DNA of 64,000 bases from assembly GCA_030447725.1 (NCBI GenBank), contig JAUJOQ010000002.1:329916-393915 (forward strand), in the 5' to 3' direction. The DNA comes from Thermoleophilaceae bacterium (GTDB lineage: Bacteria > Actinomycetota > Thermoleophilia > Solirubrobacterales > Thermoleophilaceae). Both the position numbers and the translations under genes were made by a program. This document shows, piece after piece, positions 51,035 to 63,877 of the stretch (positions are counted from its first letter, which is position 1; the number at the start of each line of letters is the position of its first letter). Below the pieces are notes generated by a model, which had not been told where the DNA came from, did no database searches, and saw only the letters and a program-made list of their open reading frames with translations.

Positions 51035-52009
51035 ATGCGAGCGCTCCAGGTACACGAGCCAACCGGTCCCGGCGCCCTGCGCCTCACCGACGACGCCCCG
51101 GAGCCGAACGCCAGCGACGGCGTGCTGATCGATGTCGAGGCCGCGGGAGTCGCCTTCCCCGACCTGCTACTGAGCAAGGGCCTGTATCAGATCAAGCCCG
51201 AGCCGCCCTTCATCCCGGGCACCGAGGTGGCCGGCACGGTGCTCGAAGCCGCCGCCGGCTCGGGCTTCGCCGCCGGCGACCGCGTGATGGCGCTGCTGTT
51301 CGCCGTGGGGGGATGGGCCGAGCGGGCCGCCTCGGCCCCCTGGGCCACCTTCGAGCTTCCGGAGTCGTTCAGCGTCGAACAGGGCGCAGGCTTCGTCATG
51401 AACTACCACACGTCGCACTTCGGCCTGATCCACCGGGGCAGGCTAGCCCAGGGCGAGACGGTGCTCGTGCACGGCGCCGCCGGCGGCGTGGGCACGGCGG
51501 CGATCCAGATCGCTAAGGCCACCGGTGCGAGAGCGATCGCCGTTGTCTCCTCCGACGAGAAGGAGGCGGTGGCACGCCAGGCGGGTGCCGACGAGGTGTT
51601 GCGCTCCGACGGAGAATGGCTGGCGCGGGTGAAGCAGCTGACCGGCGGCCGGGGGGTCGACGTGGTCTACGACCCGGTGGGCGGCGACCGCTTCACCGAC
51701 AGCGTGCGCGCACTGGCCCCCGAGGGCCGCCTCCTCGTGATCGGCTTCACCGAGGGTCAGATCCCCTCCGTGGCCGTGAACCGCCTGTTGCTCAAGAACG
51801 TGGCCGTGGTCGGCGTGGGCTGGGGCGCCTTCGTGTTCGACAAGCCCGGCTTGGTGGCCGAGATCGCAGCCGACCTCGAGCGGATGGCGCACGAGGGCTT
51901 GGTGGTGCCGATCGTGGGCGGCAGCTACCCCCTCGAGGACGGCGCGCAGGCCCTCCACGAGCTCGAGCAGCGCCGCGCCACGGGCAAGCTCGTGCTCACC
52001 CTGCGCTGA
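51035..52009 (+). CDS. Zinc-free NADPH:quinone oxidoreductase-like MDR protein
   Basis: A 324-residue medium-chain dehydrogenase/reductase. The N-terminal GroES-like domain (residues about 1-125; GVAFPDLLLSKGLYQIKPEPPFIPGTEVAGTV) lacks zinc-binding cysteines. The Rossmann domain has VLVHGAAGGVGTAAIQIAK and VVSSDEKEAVARQAGADEV, typical of NADPH-dependent quinone oxidoreductases. It is divergent from the RibD-like gene and its 3' end overlaps nadA by 14 bp. Confidence 0.87.
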   Translation: MRALQVHEPTGPGALRLTDDAPEPNASDGVLIDVEAAGVAFPDLLLSKGLYQIKPEPPFIPGTEVAGTVLEAAAGSGFAAGDRVMALLFAVGGWAERAASAPWATFELPESFSVEQGAGFVMNYHTSHFGLIHRGRLAQGETVLVHGAAGGVGTAAIQIAKATGARAIAVVSSDEKEAVARQAGADEVLRSDGEWLARVKQLTGGRGVDVVYDPVGGDRFTDSVRALAPEGRLLVIGFTEGQIPSVAVNRLLLKNVAVVGVGWGAFVFDKPGLVAEIAADLERMAHEGLVVPIVGGSYPLEDGAQALHELEQRRATGKLVLTLR

Positions 52010-53021
52010 CGCCTGAGATCGACACCATCCGCTCGATCGGAACCCGAGCGCGTTCGGCGATCTCGGCCGGCACCTGCACCACCGGCGAGAGGTCCCGCAG
52101 GCAGTCCCGCAGCTTGGGCAGGGTGATCATCTTCATGAACTGGCAGACCGCCGCGCGGTTGGCCGGCACGAAGCTCTTGCCGGGGTTCTCCTGCTCGAGC
52201 GGGTGCAGCATTCCGGTCTCGGTCGCGACGATGAAGGTGTCGGCCTCGGACTCGCGTGCGTGCCTGAGCATGCCTCCGGTGGAGAGCATGTGGGTGTTCT
52301 CGGCGTCGACGTCGCCCGCCGCCACGTACTCCATCACCGAGGTCGAGCAGCCGCACTCGGGGTGGATCAAAAAGTCCGCGCCGGGGTTCTCCTCGCGCAC
52401 CTGCGCGATGTCCGCCGGCCGGATGCCGGCGTGCACGTGGCACTCGCCCGTCCATACGTTCATCCGGCGGCCGGTCACCTTCTCCACGTAGGCGCCGAGG
52501 AACATGTCGGGGCCGAAGAGGATCTCGGTGTCGGGGCCGTGCTCGCGCCAGATGTGCTCGACCACCTGCACGGCGTTGGAGGAGGTGCAGCAGTAGTCGG
52601 TCTCGGCCTTGACCTCGGCGGTCGTGTTCACGTACATCACCACCACCGCGCCGGGATGCTGGGCCTTCCAGGCGCGCAGCTCGTCGGCGGTGATCGAGTC
52701 GGCAAGGGAGCAGCCTGCGTCCAGGTCGGGTAGCAGCACGGTCTTCTCAGGGCAGAGGATCGAGGCGGTCTCGGCCATGAAGTGCACCCCGCAGAAGGCG
52801 ATCACGTCGCCGCCCGCCTCAGCCGCCTGGCGGGACAGCCCCAGTGAGTCGCCCACGTAGTGAGCCACGTCCTGCACCTCGGGCACCTGGTAGTTGTGGG
52901 CCAGGATCACGGCTCTGCGCTCTTCGGCGAGCGCGCGCACCTCGCGCTTGAGAGCAGGGATGTTCTCCAGCTCCAGGGGTGCGTGGGCGGGTCCCGCGGG
53001 GGGAGTCGTTTGGACCGGCAT
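51996..53021 (-). CDS. nadA: Quinolinate synthase NadA
   Basis: A 341-residue NadA. Three cysteines for the [4Fe-4S] cluster are seen in VIAFCGVHFMAET, TDYCCTSSNA and HPECGCSTSV. Other signatures are AHNYQVPEVQDVAHYVGDS, CSLADSITAD, FGPDMFLGAYV and STGGMLRHARESEADTFIVATETGM. It condenses iminoaspartate with dihydroxyacetone phosphate to quinolinate in NAD synthesis. nadC follows 90 bp downstream; no nadB is visible, so iminoaspartate must come from a gene elsewhere. Confidence 0.96.
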   Translation of the reverse strand: MPVQTTPPAGPAHAPLELENIPALKREVRALAEERRAVILAHNYQVPEVQDVAHYVGDSLGLSRQAAEAGGDVIAFCGVHFMAETASILCPEKTVLLPDLDAGCSLADSITADELRAWKAQHPGAVVVMYVNTTAEVKAETDYCCTSSNAVQVVEHIWREHGPDTEILFGPDMFLGAYVEKVTGRRMNVWTGECHVHAGIRPADIAQVREENPGADFLIHPECGCSTSVMEYVAAGDVDAENTHMLSTGGMLRHARESEADTFIVATETGMLHPLEQENPGKSFVPANRAAVCQFMKMITLPKLRDCLRDLSPVVQVPAEIAERARVPIERMVSISGVSAG

Positions 53022-53111
53022 GTTTCGAACCTCGCTAGGTGTCGAAATGATGCCCGCGGGCCAAGGCCCGTGAGCGCTTTACAAAGTGTAGCGCTGCCTA
53101 CCGCACCGGGC

Positions 53112-53957
53112 TCAGGCCGGCTCGAGCAGCAGGCTCACGTCGAGAGCCGGCGCTGAGTGGGTGAGCGCCCCGACGCTGATGAAGTCGACGCCCGTCTCGG
53201 CCACCGCTCGCACCGTGTCGAGCGAGATCCCGCCGGAGGCCTCGATCCTGGCGCCCGTTCCGCGGGCGCGCTCCACTGCCGAGCGCATCTCGGCCGGGCT
53301 CATGTTGTCGAGCAGCACCCGGTCCACGCCCGCGGCCAGCACCTGATCGAGCTCCTCCAGAGTCTCCACCTCGATCTCTATGGAGCTCGCGCCGGCCGAG
53401 TTGGCCAGCGCCAGGCGTGCGGCCTCCCCCACCCCGCCGGCGAGCAGGGCATGGTTCTCCTTCACGAGGATCGCGTCGTAGAGGCCCGAGCGGTGGCAGG
53501 CTCCGCCGCCGTGGTTCACCGCCCGCTTCTCCATCGCCCTCAGGCCAGGGGTTGTCTTGCGGGTGTCGAGGACGGTGGCGCCGGTGCCCTCTACGGCGCG
53601 CACGTAGGCGGCGGCCATGGTGGCCACACCCGACAGATGGCCGAGCAGGTTGAGCGCCACCCGCTCGCCGGCCAGGATCGCGGCGGCGTCCCCTTCGATC
53701 ACGGCCACGTCGCCGGGCTCGCGCCAGGCGCCCTCGCGGGCGAGCGCCTCGAAGCGCAGCTCGGGGCCGGTCTGTGCGAACACCTCGCGCGCGGCATCGA
53801 GGCCCGACAGCACCCCGGCCGCGCGCTGCTCTATCCGGGCCACGGCGAGAGCGCCGGCGGGCACCACGGCGGCGGTGGTCAGGTCACCGACGCCCAGATC
53901 CTCGGCCAGGGCCCGCGCGACCACTTCGTGGATCTCGCGGGTCAGGGAATGCGCCAC
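53112..53957 (-). CDS. nadC: Quinolinate phosphoribosyltransferase NadC
   Basis: About 281 residues. Motifs are EDLGVGDLTTAAVVP, GERVALNLLGHLSGVAT, TVLDTRKTTPGLRAMEKRAVNHGGGACHRSGLYD, IEIEVETLEEL and the end ASGGISLDTVRAVAETGVDFISVGALTHS. It converts quinolinate and PRPP to nicotinate mononucleotide. The start is GTG 53957 (VAHSLTREIH) or a CTG at 53945; both overlap the upstream vapC stop, so nadC is translated as part of the vapBC transcript or has a promoter inside vapC. Confidence 0.95.
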   Translation of the reverse strand: MAHSLTREIHEVVARALAEDLGVGDLTTAAVVPAGALAVARIEQRAAGVLSGLDAAREVFAQTGPELRFEALAREGAWREPGDVAVIEGDAAAILAGERVALNLLGHLSGVATMAAAYVRAVEGTGATVLDTRKTTPGLRAMEKRAVNHGGGACHRSGLYDAILVKENHALLAGGVGEAARLALANSAGASSIEIEVETLEELDQVLAAGVDRVLLDNMSPAEMRSAVERARGTGARIEASGGISLDTVRAVAETGVDFISVGALTHSAPALDVSLLLEPA

Positions 53958-54364
53958 CGCAGGCCCTCGAAGCGCCCGAAGTCGCGGTCGAAGGACACGA
54001 TCTCGGCGTCGTGCTCGAGCGCCAGGGCGGCGAGGTGGGCATCGCCCACGAGGTTCCCTGCCGTGCCAACGCCGGTCAGTAGACCGCGCACCAGGCGGAG
54101 GTGGCGCCTCGTCGGCTCGACGACGGTGACCCCTGGCTGCTCGAGCCAGCTCTCCACAGCCTCGGCCGCCTCCTCGACCGCAAGGGGGCGCTCGAACAGG
54201 GCAGCCTGGGTGGTCAACCTGAAGAACGCCAGCAGCACGGTCCAGGTGAAGCCGAGCGTCTCCTGGCCGGCGAGCGCAGCATCCAGCCACGCACCTGCCG
54301 GACGATGGTGCGCAGAGCTCTCGTCGACCGCATAGACGAGCACGTTGGCATCGACGATCTGCAC
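53942..54364 (-). CDS. vapC: VapC-type PIN-domain toxin
   Basis: A 140-residue PIN ribonuclease. The first catalytic Asp is in IVDANVLVYAVDES. The middle has the WTVLLAFFRLTT segment typical of one VapC subgroup. The downstream acidic residues are in LVGDAHLAALALEHDAEIVSFDRDFGRF. The start is ATG 54364, 3 nt after vapB. It is expected to cleave RNA (often tRNA or rRNA) unless bound by VapB. It appears intact, unlike the degraded VapC at 17929. Confidence 0.9.
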   Translation of the reverse strand: MQIVDANVLVYAVDESSAHHRPAGAWLDAALAGQETLGFTWTVLLAFFRLTTQAALFERPLAVEEAAEAVESWLEQPGVTVVEPTRRHLRLVRGLLTGVGTAGNLVGDAHLAALALEHDAEIVSFDRDFGRFEGLRWRIP

Positions 54365-54367
54365 GCG

Positions 54368-54622
54368 CTACTTGCCGCGTTGGAGCTCGCGAACGATCTC
54401 CTGGTCCTCGAGCTCGCCGGCGAGCTGCAGCGCCTTGTCGAGATTGACCCCCGGTCTGACGCCGAGGTTGTAGGTGCGGGTGCGGAACGGCTTGCCTTGG
54501 GCCGGTGTCAAGCCGGCCCGGATCGCGTGGTTCACCGCCTGCTTGAACGACATCTCGCGCTCACGCATCAGCCGCTTGACGAGTGCCTCGGCGTCCGGCT
54601 CCAGGGTCACCGTCGTTCGCAC
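54368..54622 (-). CDS. vapB: VapB-type ribbon-helix-helix antitoxin
   Basis: An 84-residue antitoxin. The N-terminus MRTTVTLEPDAEALVKRLMREREMSFKQAVNHAIRAGL is a ribbon-helix-helix DNA-binding fold. The C-terminal part (GVNLDKALQLAGELEDQEIVRELQRGK) is the toxin-binding tail. The GTG start at 54622 lies 7 nt after a strong -10 hexamer (TATGAT), pointing to a leaderless message. It probably represses its own operon through the inverted repeat upstream. Confidence 0.88.
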   Translation of the reverse strand: MRTTVTLEPDAEALVKRLMREREMSFKQAVNHAIRAGLTPAQGKPFRTRTYNLGVRPGVNLDKALQLAGELEDQEIVRELQRGK

Positions 54623-54627
54623 CTCTG

Positions 54628-54652
54628 CATCATAGCATCAAGTTCGATGATG
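54628..54652 (-). promoter_or_regulatory. vapBC promoter/operator
   Basis: An AT-rich patch with inverted repeat CATCAT-13 nt-ATGATG (54628-54633 and 54647-54652) and an inner CATC-AAGTTC-GATG. On the minus strand the -10 TATGAT (54635-54630) differs from consensus at one base and precedes the vapB GTG by 7 nt, so transcription likely starts at or next to the start codon. Repressor binding over the -10 fits autoregulation by VapBC. Confidence 0.6.
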
Positions 54653-54670
54653 TAGTGATTCCACCGGAAA

Positions 54671-56647
<1,977 letters not shown>

Positions 56648-56652
56648 CCGTG

Positions 56653-57743
56653 TCAAGAGTAGTCAGGGGTGAGAGCGCCCGCTCGCCGCAGCAGCTCCGC
56701 GCGCACGAACTCGTTCAGGTCGCCGTCGAGCACGCCGGCGACGTTGCCCACCTCGACCCCCGTGCGGTGGTCCTTGACCATCGTGTAGGGATGAAGGACG
56801 TAGGAGCGGATCTGCGAGCCCCACGCCGCGTCCTGGGCCTCGCCCTTCTCCTTCGCGATCTCCGCCCGGCGGCGCTCCTCCTCGAGCTCGATCAGCTTGG
56901 AGGTGAGCATGGCCATGGCGGTCTGCTTGTTGGCGGTCTGCGAGCGCTCATTCTGGCACTGGACCACGGTGTGAGTGGGCTTGTGCGTGATGCGAACGGC
57001 TGAGTCGGTCTTGTTCACGTGCTGGCCGCCGGCGCCGGAGGCGCGGTAGGTGTCGATCTGAAGGTCGTCGGGCTCGATCTCGATCTCGCCTGCGGTCTGG
57101 AGAAATGGAGCCACCTCGAGGCCGGCGAACGCGGTGTGGCGCCGGGCGGCGGAGTCGAACGGGGATATGCGCACAAGCCGGTGCACCCCCTTCTCGGCCG
57201 AGAACAGGCCGTAGGCGTTCTCACCCCTGGCGAGGAAGGTGGCCGACTTGATGCCGGCCTCTTCGCCGGCCGAAGCTTCCATCAGCTCGACCGCCAAGCC
57301 CCGCCCCTCGGCCCAGCGCATCTCCGTGCGGAGAAGCATCTCCGCCCAGTCCTGGGAGTCGGTGCCCCCCGCTCCGGCGTTCACGGTGACCACCGCGTCC
57401 CCGGCGTCGTAGTCGCCGGCGAACAGGCGCGCCTCTTCGAGAACGGCGAGACGGCTCTCGATCGAGGAGCGCTGGGCCTCCACCTCGGCCGCGATCGTCT
57501 CGTCCTCGGCGGCCATCTCCTCGAGCTCTGAGAGGTCGGCCACGTCGCTCTCCAGCGAGCGGAACTGATCGAGGCGACGCTGCGTGCGGGAATGCTCGGA
57601 GGAGACCTTGGCGGCCCGCTCTGAGTCGTCCCAGAAGCCGGTCTCTCCCATCTCGCGCTCGAGCTCGGCCGCGCGCGCCTCTAGCCGTGGGGGGTCAAAG
57701 ATAGTCCGCGAGCAGCTTCAGCTGGTCGCGGAGGTCGGTGGCG

Positions 57744-57754
<11 letters not shown>
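56653..57754 (-). CDS. prfB: Peptide chain release factor 2 (programmed +1 frameshift)
   Basis: The true gene starts at ATG 57754: the first 19 codons ([19 protein letters not shown]) end at an in-frame TGA (57697-57695). A +1 shift at CTT-TGA-C continues as [21 protein letters not shown] to the stop at 56653, giving about 367 residues. The peptide motif for UGA/UAA recognition region and the GGQ motif ([18 protein letters not shown]) are present. The ORF track shows only the second part from 57651. It overlaps secA by 11 bp and couples to ftsH. RF2 terminates at UAA and UGA and autoregulates through this frameshift. Confidence 0.95.
57694..57703 (-). promoter_or_regulatory. prfB programmed +1 frameshift site
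   Basis: The minus strand reads TAT CTT TGA C, the conserved slippery core of prfB genes: when RF2 is scarce the ribosome slips from CUU to UUU past UGA. The stimulatory Shine-Dalgarno-like AGGGGG upstream of CTT is weak here (GCGGAC), so slippage may be less efficient than in E. coli or need other help. Confidence 0.9.
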
Positions 57755-60617
<2,863 letters not shown>

Positions 60618-60661
60618 CCCATCGAGACTAGCAACGGATGAGCCGGCCTACGCATGGTCCG

Positions 60662-60784
60662 CGCGTAGGCGCTGACGAGCGAAAAGCAAGGCTGGCAAGG
60701 AAGAGGTGGCCGACGTGTGCGAACGCACACGAGGCCGCCGATGACACAGCCAGGCGCCGCTTTGCAGCCGTCAGCGCCTACGCG
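60662..60784. repeat. Long imperfect palindrome between hpf and secA
   Basis: Arms CGCGTAGGCGCTGACG (60662-60677) and CGTCAGCGCCTACGCG (60769-60784) are a perfect 16-bp inverted repeat. Inside are weaker matching blocks (AAAGC/GCTTT, CTGGC/GCCAG, GGCC/GGCC), and the tip is GTGTGC-GAAC-GCACAC. The right arm covers the hpf stop codon. The transcript would fold into a long hairpin just upstream of secA. It may be a mobile palindromic unit, an mRNA processing site or a regulator of secA. Confidence 0.7.
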
Positions 60785-61113
60785 ACGCGGGGGGAGGCGT
60801 GATGAGCCTCGCGGCGCTTGCGGCGCTTGTCGCGGTGGCGCTTGACCTGCCGGGCGAGGTCCTCGGCGACCAGGTTGATCGAGTGGGCCATGTCCTCCGA
60901 TGCCTCACGGGCCCGGAGCGTCACGCCCTTGAGGTGGAGGGTGACCTCGGCCACCTGTGACTTGCGTATCGAAGGGTTGCGCTCTTCGATCAGCTCGACC
61001 TCCATATCCGCGAGCGTGGACACCTGCCTCGCGATCTTGGCGAACTTCTTGTCCACCCTCTCCCTTAGCTCGTCGCTGACCGGAACGTTGCGGCCCTTCA
61101 CGCTGATGCGCAT
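60778..61113 (-). CDS. hpf: Short ribosome hibernation-promoting factor
   Basis: A 111-residue HPF/RaiA protein starting at ATG 61113 behind a GAGGAG Shine-Dalgarno; the 341-residue frame in the ORF track is a shadow. Family features are MRISVKGRNVPVSDELRERVDKKFAKI, VEVTLHLKGVTLRAREASEDMAHSINLVAEDLARQVKRHRDKRR. It lacks the C-terminal dimerisation domain found in long HPF of most actinobacteria, so it may inactivate 70S ribosomes without dimerising them, or need a partner. It is followed by secA. Confidence 0.92.
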   Translation of the reverse strand: MRISVKGRNVPVSDELRERVDKKFAKIARQVSTLADMEVELIEERNPSIRKSQVAEVTLHLKGVTLRAREASEDMAHSINLVAEDLARQVKRHRDKRRKRREAHHASPRVA

Positions 61114-61205
61114 GCGATCTCCTCGGGTGTGCGGTTTTTGCTGCCTGGTCTGATAGTAGACCCGCGAGCGGCGGACTGCCAAGCCCTCGCACGATGGATC
61201 TTCGA

Positions 61206-61850
61206 TCATCTCCCCAGGGTCCGGGCAAACGCGACGGCCACCACGCGGCAGGCGCCCGCACCGCGCAGGGCGGCGGCGCAGGCGGCTAGGGTGGCGCCCG
61301 TGGTGGCCACGTCGTCGATCAGCACGACGCGGCCCGGCACCGGCCGACCGGTGCGCAACGACACGGCACCGGCGGGGCCCTCGAGGCGCTCGTCGCGATC
61401 GCGCCCGACCTGACGGGTGGCCGATCCGCGGCGCTGCAGGCAATCGCAGGCCGCGAGGCCGGTGCGGAGGGCCAGCGCACTGGCGAGACGCTCCGCCTGG
61501 TTGAACCCGCGGCGGCGCATCCGGGCGGGGTGCAGGGGCACGGGCACGAGGGTGTCCCCGGCGCGGAGGAGCCCGGGTGGCGCGTTGGCGGCCATCTGCG
61601 CAGCCATCGGGCCGGCCAGCGCCACGGCGTTGCGGTACTTGAGGCCGCGCACCAGCGCTCGCGCGCCGCCCTCGTAGGCCAGCGGCGCCCATGCCTCTAC
61701 ACCGGCGAGCACCACCCGCTCCGGTCCGAGCCGGTGCAGACGTGCTCGGCATCCTCTGCATAACGGGTCGTGCCGGCGCGCCGGTGCCCCGCACGACCAG
61801 CACAGCGGCGGAGCGACCAGGGAGATCAGATCCGCGGGGGCGAGGGCCAT
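61206..61850 (-). CDS. ComF family phosphoribosyltransferase-like protein
   Basis: A 214-residue ComF protein starting at MALAPADLISLVAPP (61850). The N-terminal zinc-ribbon is CWSCGAPARRHDPLCRGC. The phosphoribosyltransferase fold has LKYRNAVALAGPMA, LVPVPLHPARMRRRGFNQAERLA and the PRPP motif VVLIDDVATTGATL. ComF supports DNA uptake in competent bacteria, but here a role in nucleotide metabolism is equally possible. No other competence genes are nearby. Confidence 0.9.
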   Translation of the reverse strand: MALAPADLISLVAPPLCWSCGAPARRHDPLCRGCRARLHRLGPERVVLAGVEAWAPLAYEGGARALVRGLKYRNAVALAGPMAAQMAANAPPGLLRAGDTLVPVPLHPARMRRRGFNQAERLASALALRTGLAACDCLQRRGSATRQVGRDRDERLEGPAGAVSLRTGRPVPGRVVLIDDVATTGATLAACAAALRGAGACRVVAVAFARTLGR

Positions 61851-61925
61851 GGGCCAGGTTCGCGGTCTACGTGTGACCGGAGGCCATCCCGCTGCGACAA
61901 TCGAGACCGTGTTGGGTGACGATCG

Positions 61926-62777
61926 GTGACCGTGCTGCTCGCCGCGGATCCCCAGATCCACTGGGATCTTCTCCCCCTGGCGCCGATCTCGGTGCTCGTG
62001 GCGATCTACGTGCGCCGCTTCCGGGAGGCCCGCAGCGAGGGACGCAGGCCCCGCGGCCGGGTGCGCGGGGCGGGCGCAGCACAGGCCGCGGCCTTCGCCG
62101 CAGGCGTGGCTGCGCTCGTGGCGGCCCTGGCCACGCCACTCGACGGCCTCGGCGAGGACTACCTCTTCTCCGCCCACATGCTTCAGCACGTGTTGCTCGG
62201 CGACATCGCGCCGGCACTGCTGCTGCTGTCGCTCTCGCGGGTGATCATGCGCCCGGTCACGCGGAGGCTGATGGGCGTCGAGCGCGCGCTCGGTCCTCTG
62301 GCCAGCCCGTGGACGGGGATCGCACTGTGGATCGGGCTGATGTATCTCTGGCACGTGCCCGCCATGTACGACGCCGCGCTGCGCAACCCGGTGATCCACC
62401 TGGTCGAGCACGCCTCTTTCTTCACCGCCGGCCTCGCGGTCTGGTGGCCGCTGATCTCGCCGGTGCCGATGCGCCGGCGGCTCACCGTGGCCTACATCGG
62501 GACTGCCAAGTTCGGCCTGGCTGCACTTGGCCTCTACCTCACCTGGTCGAACAGCCTGCTCTACGAGCACTACGCCGACGTGCCGCGGATCTGGGGGCTC
62601 AGCCCCGTGAGCGACCAGAACGCTGGGGGCGCGATCATGATGGTCGAGCAGTCGTTCACCTTCGTGATCGCCCTGGTGGTGCTCTTCGCGGCGATGCTCA
62701 CGCAGTCGGATGCCGACGAGTCGCGCAGAGAGCGCCTCGAGGATGCCCCCCCGGCACCCGGGCCGAGCTCCGCGTGA
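61926..62777 (+). CDS. CtaG-like cytochrome c oxidase assembly membrane protein
   Basis: A 283-residue protein with about seven membrane helices. It matches the caa3_CtaG family: HWDLLPLAPISVLVAIYVRR, LDGLGEDYLFSAHMLQHVLLGDIAPALLLL, LMYLWHVPAMYDAALRNPVIHLVEHASFF and WWPLISPVP. The conserved His residues in AHMLQHVLL and WHVP are likely metal or heme-related. The C-terminus is cytosolic. Its TGA overlaps the GTG of the pseudogene (GTGA). No oxidase genes are in the window. Confidence 0.85.
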   Translation: MTVLLAADPQIHWDLLPLAPISVLVAIYVRRFREARSEGRRPRGRVRGAGAAQAAAFAAGVAALVAALATPLDGLGEDYLFSAHMLQHVLLGDIAPALLLLSLSRVIMRPVTRRLMGVERALGPLASPWTGIALWIGLMYLWHVPAMYDAALRNPVIHLVEHASFFTAGLAVWWPLISPVPMRRRLTVAYIGTAKFGLAALGLYLTWSNSLLYEHYADVPRIWGLSPVSDQNAGGAIMMVEQSFTFVIALVVLFAAMLTQSDADESRRERLEDAPPAPGPSSA

Positions 62778-63356
62778 GCCTCAAGCGTTCAGTCTCCGCG
62801 GCGATACCACCGGTACAGCCCCTTCCGAGCAAGCCGGCCGAAGGGGAGCACCGCCCCCCTCTGCAACCCCCTCGACCTCTCATCCAGACGCTAGCCAACA
62901 CTGTCTCAACCGTCGAAGCGCTGGCCGCCGTCCGGCGGCTGTCGTTTGCCGTGCTCGAAGCGGCGGAGTCCCCCGTCATCTACTCCGCCCTGGCGTCGGA
63001 GTTGTTCACGGTCTTCGGGGTGGACCAGGTTCACGTGACCCGGGTGTCCCAGGACCGCAGTGTGGGCCGAGGCAACGGCTACCGGCTGGGCGACGACGGA
63101 GTACCTGAGGCGGGACCGGAGCTACCTGCACCACTTCAAGGAGATGTCCGCCGTCAGGCTCGTGATGGACACGCACGAGCCCTTCAACGAGCCGGACGCC
63201 AGGAACTTCCTCGACGATGGACCAGCGCCTGACCGAGCGCTTCAACGCCAGAGCTCGCGCCGATCGCGCCGATGGTGCGCCATGAGCACGAGCGCTGGGA
63301 CGGCGGCGGCTACCCCGACGGCCTGCACCAGACCGCGAAGCCGGTGCCCGCTTAGG
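62774..63356 (+). pseudogene. Degenerate GAF-sensor/HD-GYP gene
   Basis: From a GTG overlapping the CtaG stop, a GAF-like domain is readable (LAAVRRLSFAVLEAAESPVIY, VTRVSQDRSVGRGNGYRLGDDG). A frameshift near 63080 moves it to YLRRDRSYLHHFKEMSAVRLVMDTHEPFNEPDARN, a further shift gives MDQRLTERFNAR, and a third frame ends with VRHEHERWDGGGYPDGL, the tail motif of an HD-GYP domain, followed by a stop. The catalytic HD part and most of the middle are missing. This is a deleted and frameshifted remnant of a c-di-GMP phosphodiesterase. Confidence 0.75.
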
Positions 63357-63384
63357 GATGCATTCGTGCCTCTACGCTTTCCGC

Positions 63385-63849
63385 GTGAGCGCCTTCGACA
63401 TCTCGGTCGTCGGCGAGGCAGACCTCCAGGACCTGCTCCCGCTCGTGCGCGGCTACCTCGACTTCTACGAGGTCGATCCACGCGACGAGGCCGTTCTGGC
63501 GCTGTCGCGCGCGCTGATCGCCGATCCCGAGCGTGAGGGCGTGCAGCTCGTCGCTCGCACCGCTGACGGCCGGGCGATGGGCTTTGCGACGATCTTCTGG
63601 TACTGGTCGACCCTGAGCGCCGCCCGGATCGCGCTCATGAACGACCTGTTCGTCGATCCGGACGCACGCGGCGCGGGTCTGGCCGACGCGCTCATCGAGC
63701 GCTGCGTCGAGGTCTGCCGGCAGCGAGGCGACATCGCCTCGCTCTGCTGGCAGACGGCCAAGGAGAACCACCGCGCGCAGGCCGTCTACGAGCGCGTCGG
63801 CGGGGTACGCGGGGAGTGGCTCGACTACTCGATCGCCATTCGCGGGTAG
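63385..63849 (+). CDS. GNAT-family N-acetyltransferase
   Basis: A 154-residue acetyltransferase from GTG 63385 (VSAFDISVVGEADLQDL); the ORF-track ATG at 63358 adds an unlikely MHSCLYAFR. Acetyl-CoA motif A is LFVDPDARGAGLADALIERC, with R/Q-x-x-G-x-G/A as DARGAGLA. Motif B is LCWQTAKENHRAQAVYERVGG. It resembles amine-acetylating GNATs with unknown substrate. Confidence 0.85.
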   Translation: MSAFDISVVGEADLQDLLPLVRGYLDFYEVDPRDEAVLALSRALIADPEREGVQLVARTADGRAMGFATIFWYWSTLSAARIALMNDLFVDPDARGAGLADALIERCVEVCRQRGDIASLCWQTAKENHRAQAVYERVGGVRGEWLDYSIAIRG

Positions 63850-63877
63850 CCCGCGGGGGTTGAGCTCGCCCGGGGGA

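Noticed and set aside
61916-63232. 438-residue plus-strand ORF
   Set aside because: Its first two thirds are an out-of-frame shadow of the CtaG-like gene; only its end corresponds to the GAF part of the pseudogene.
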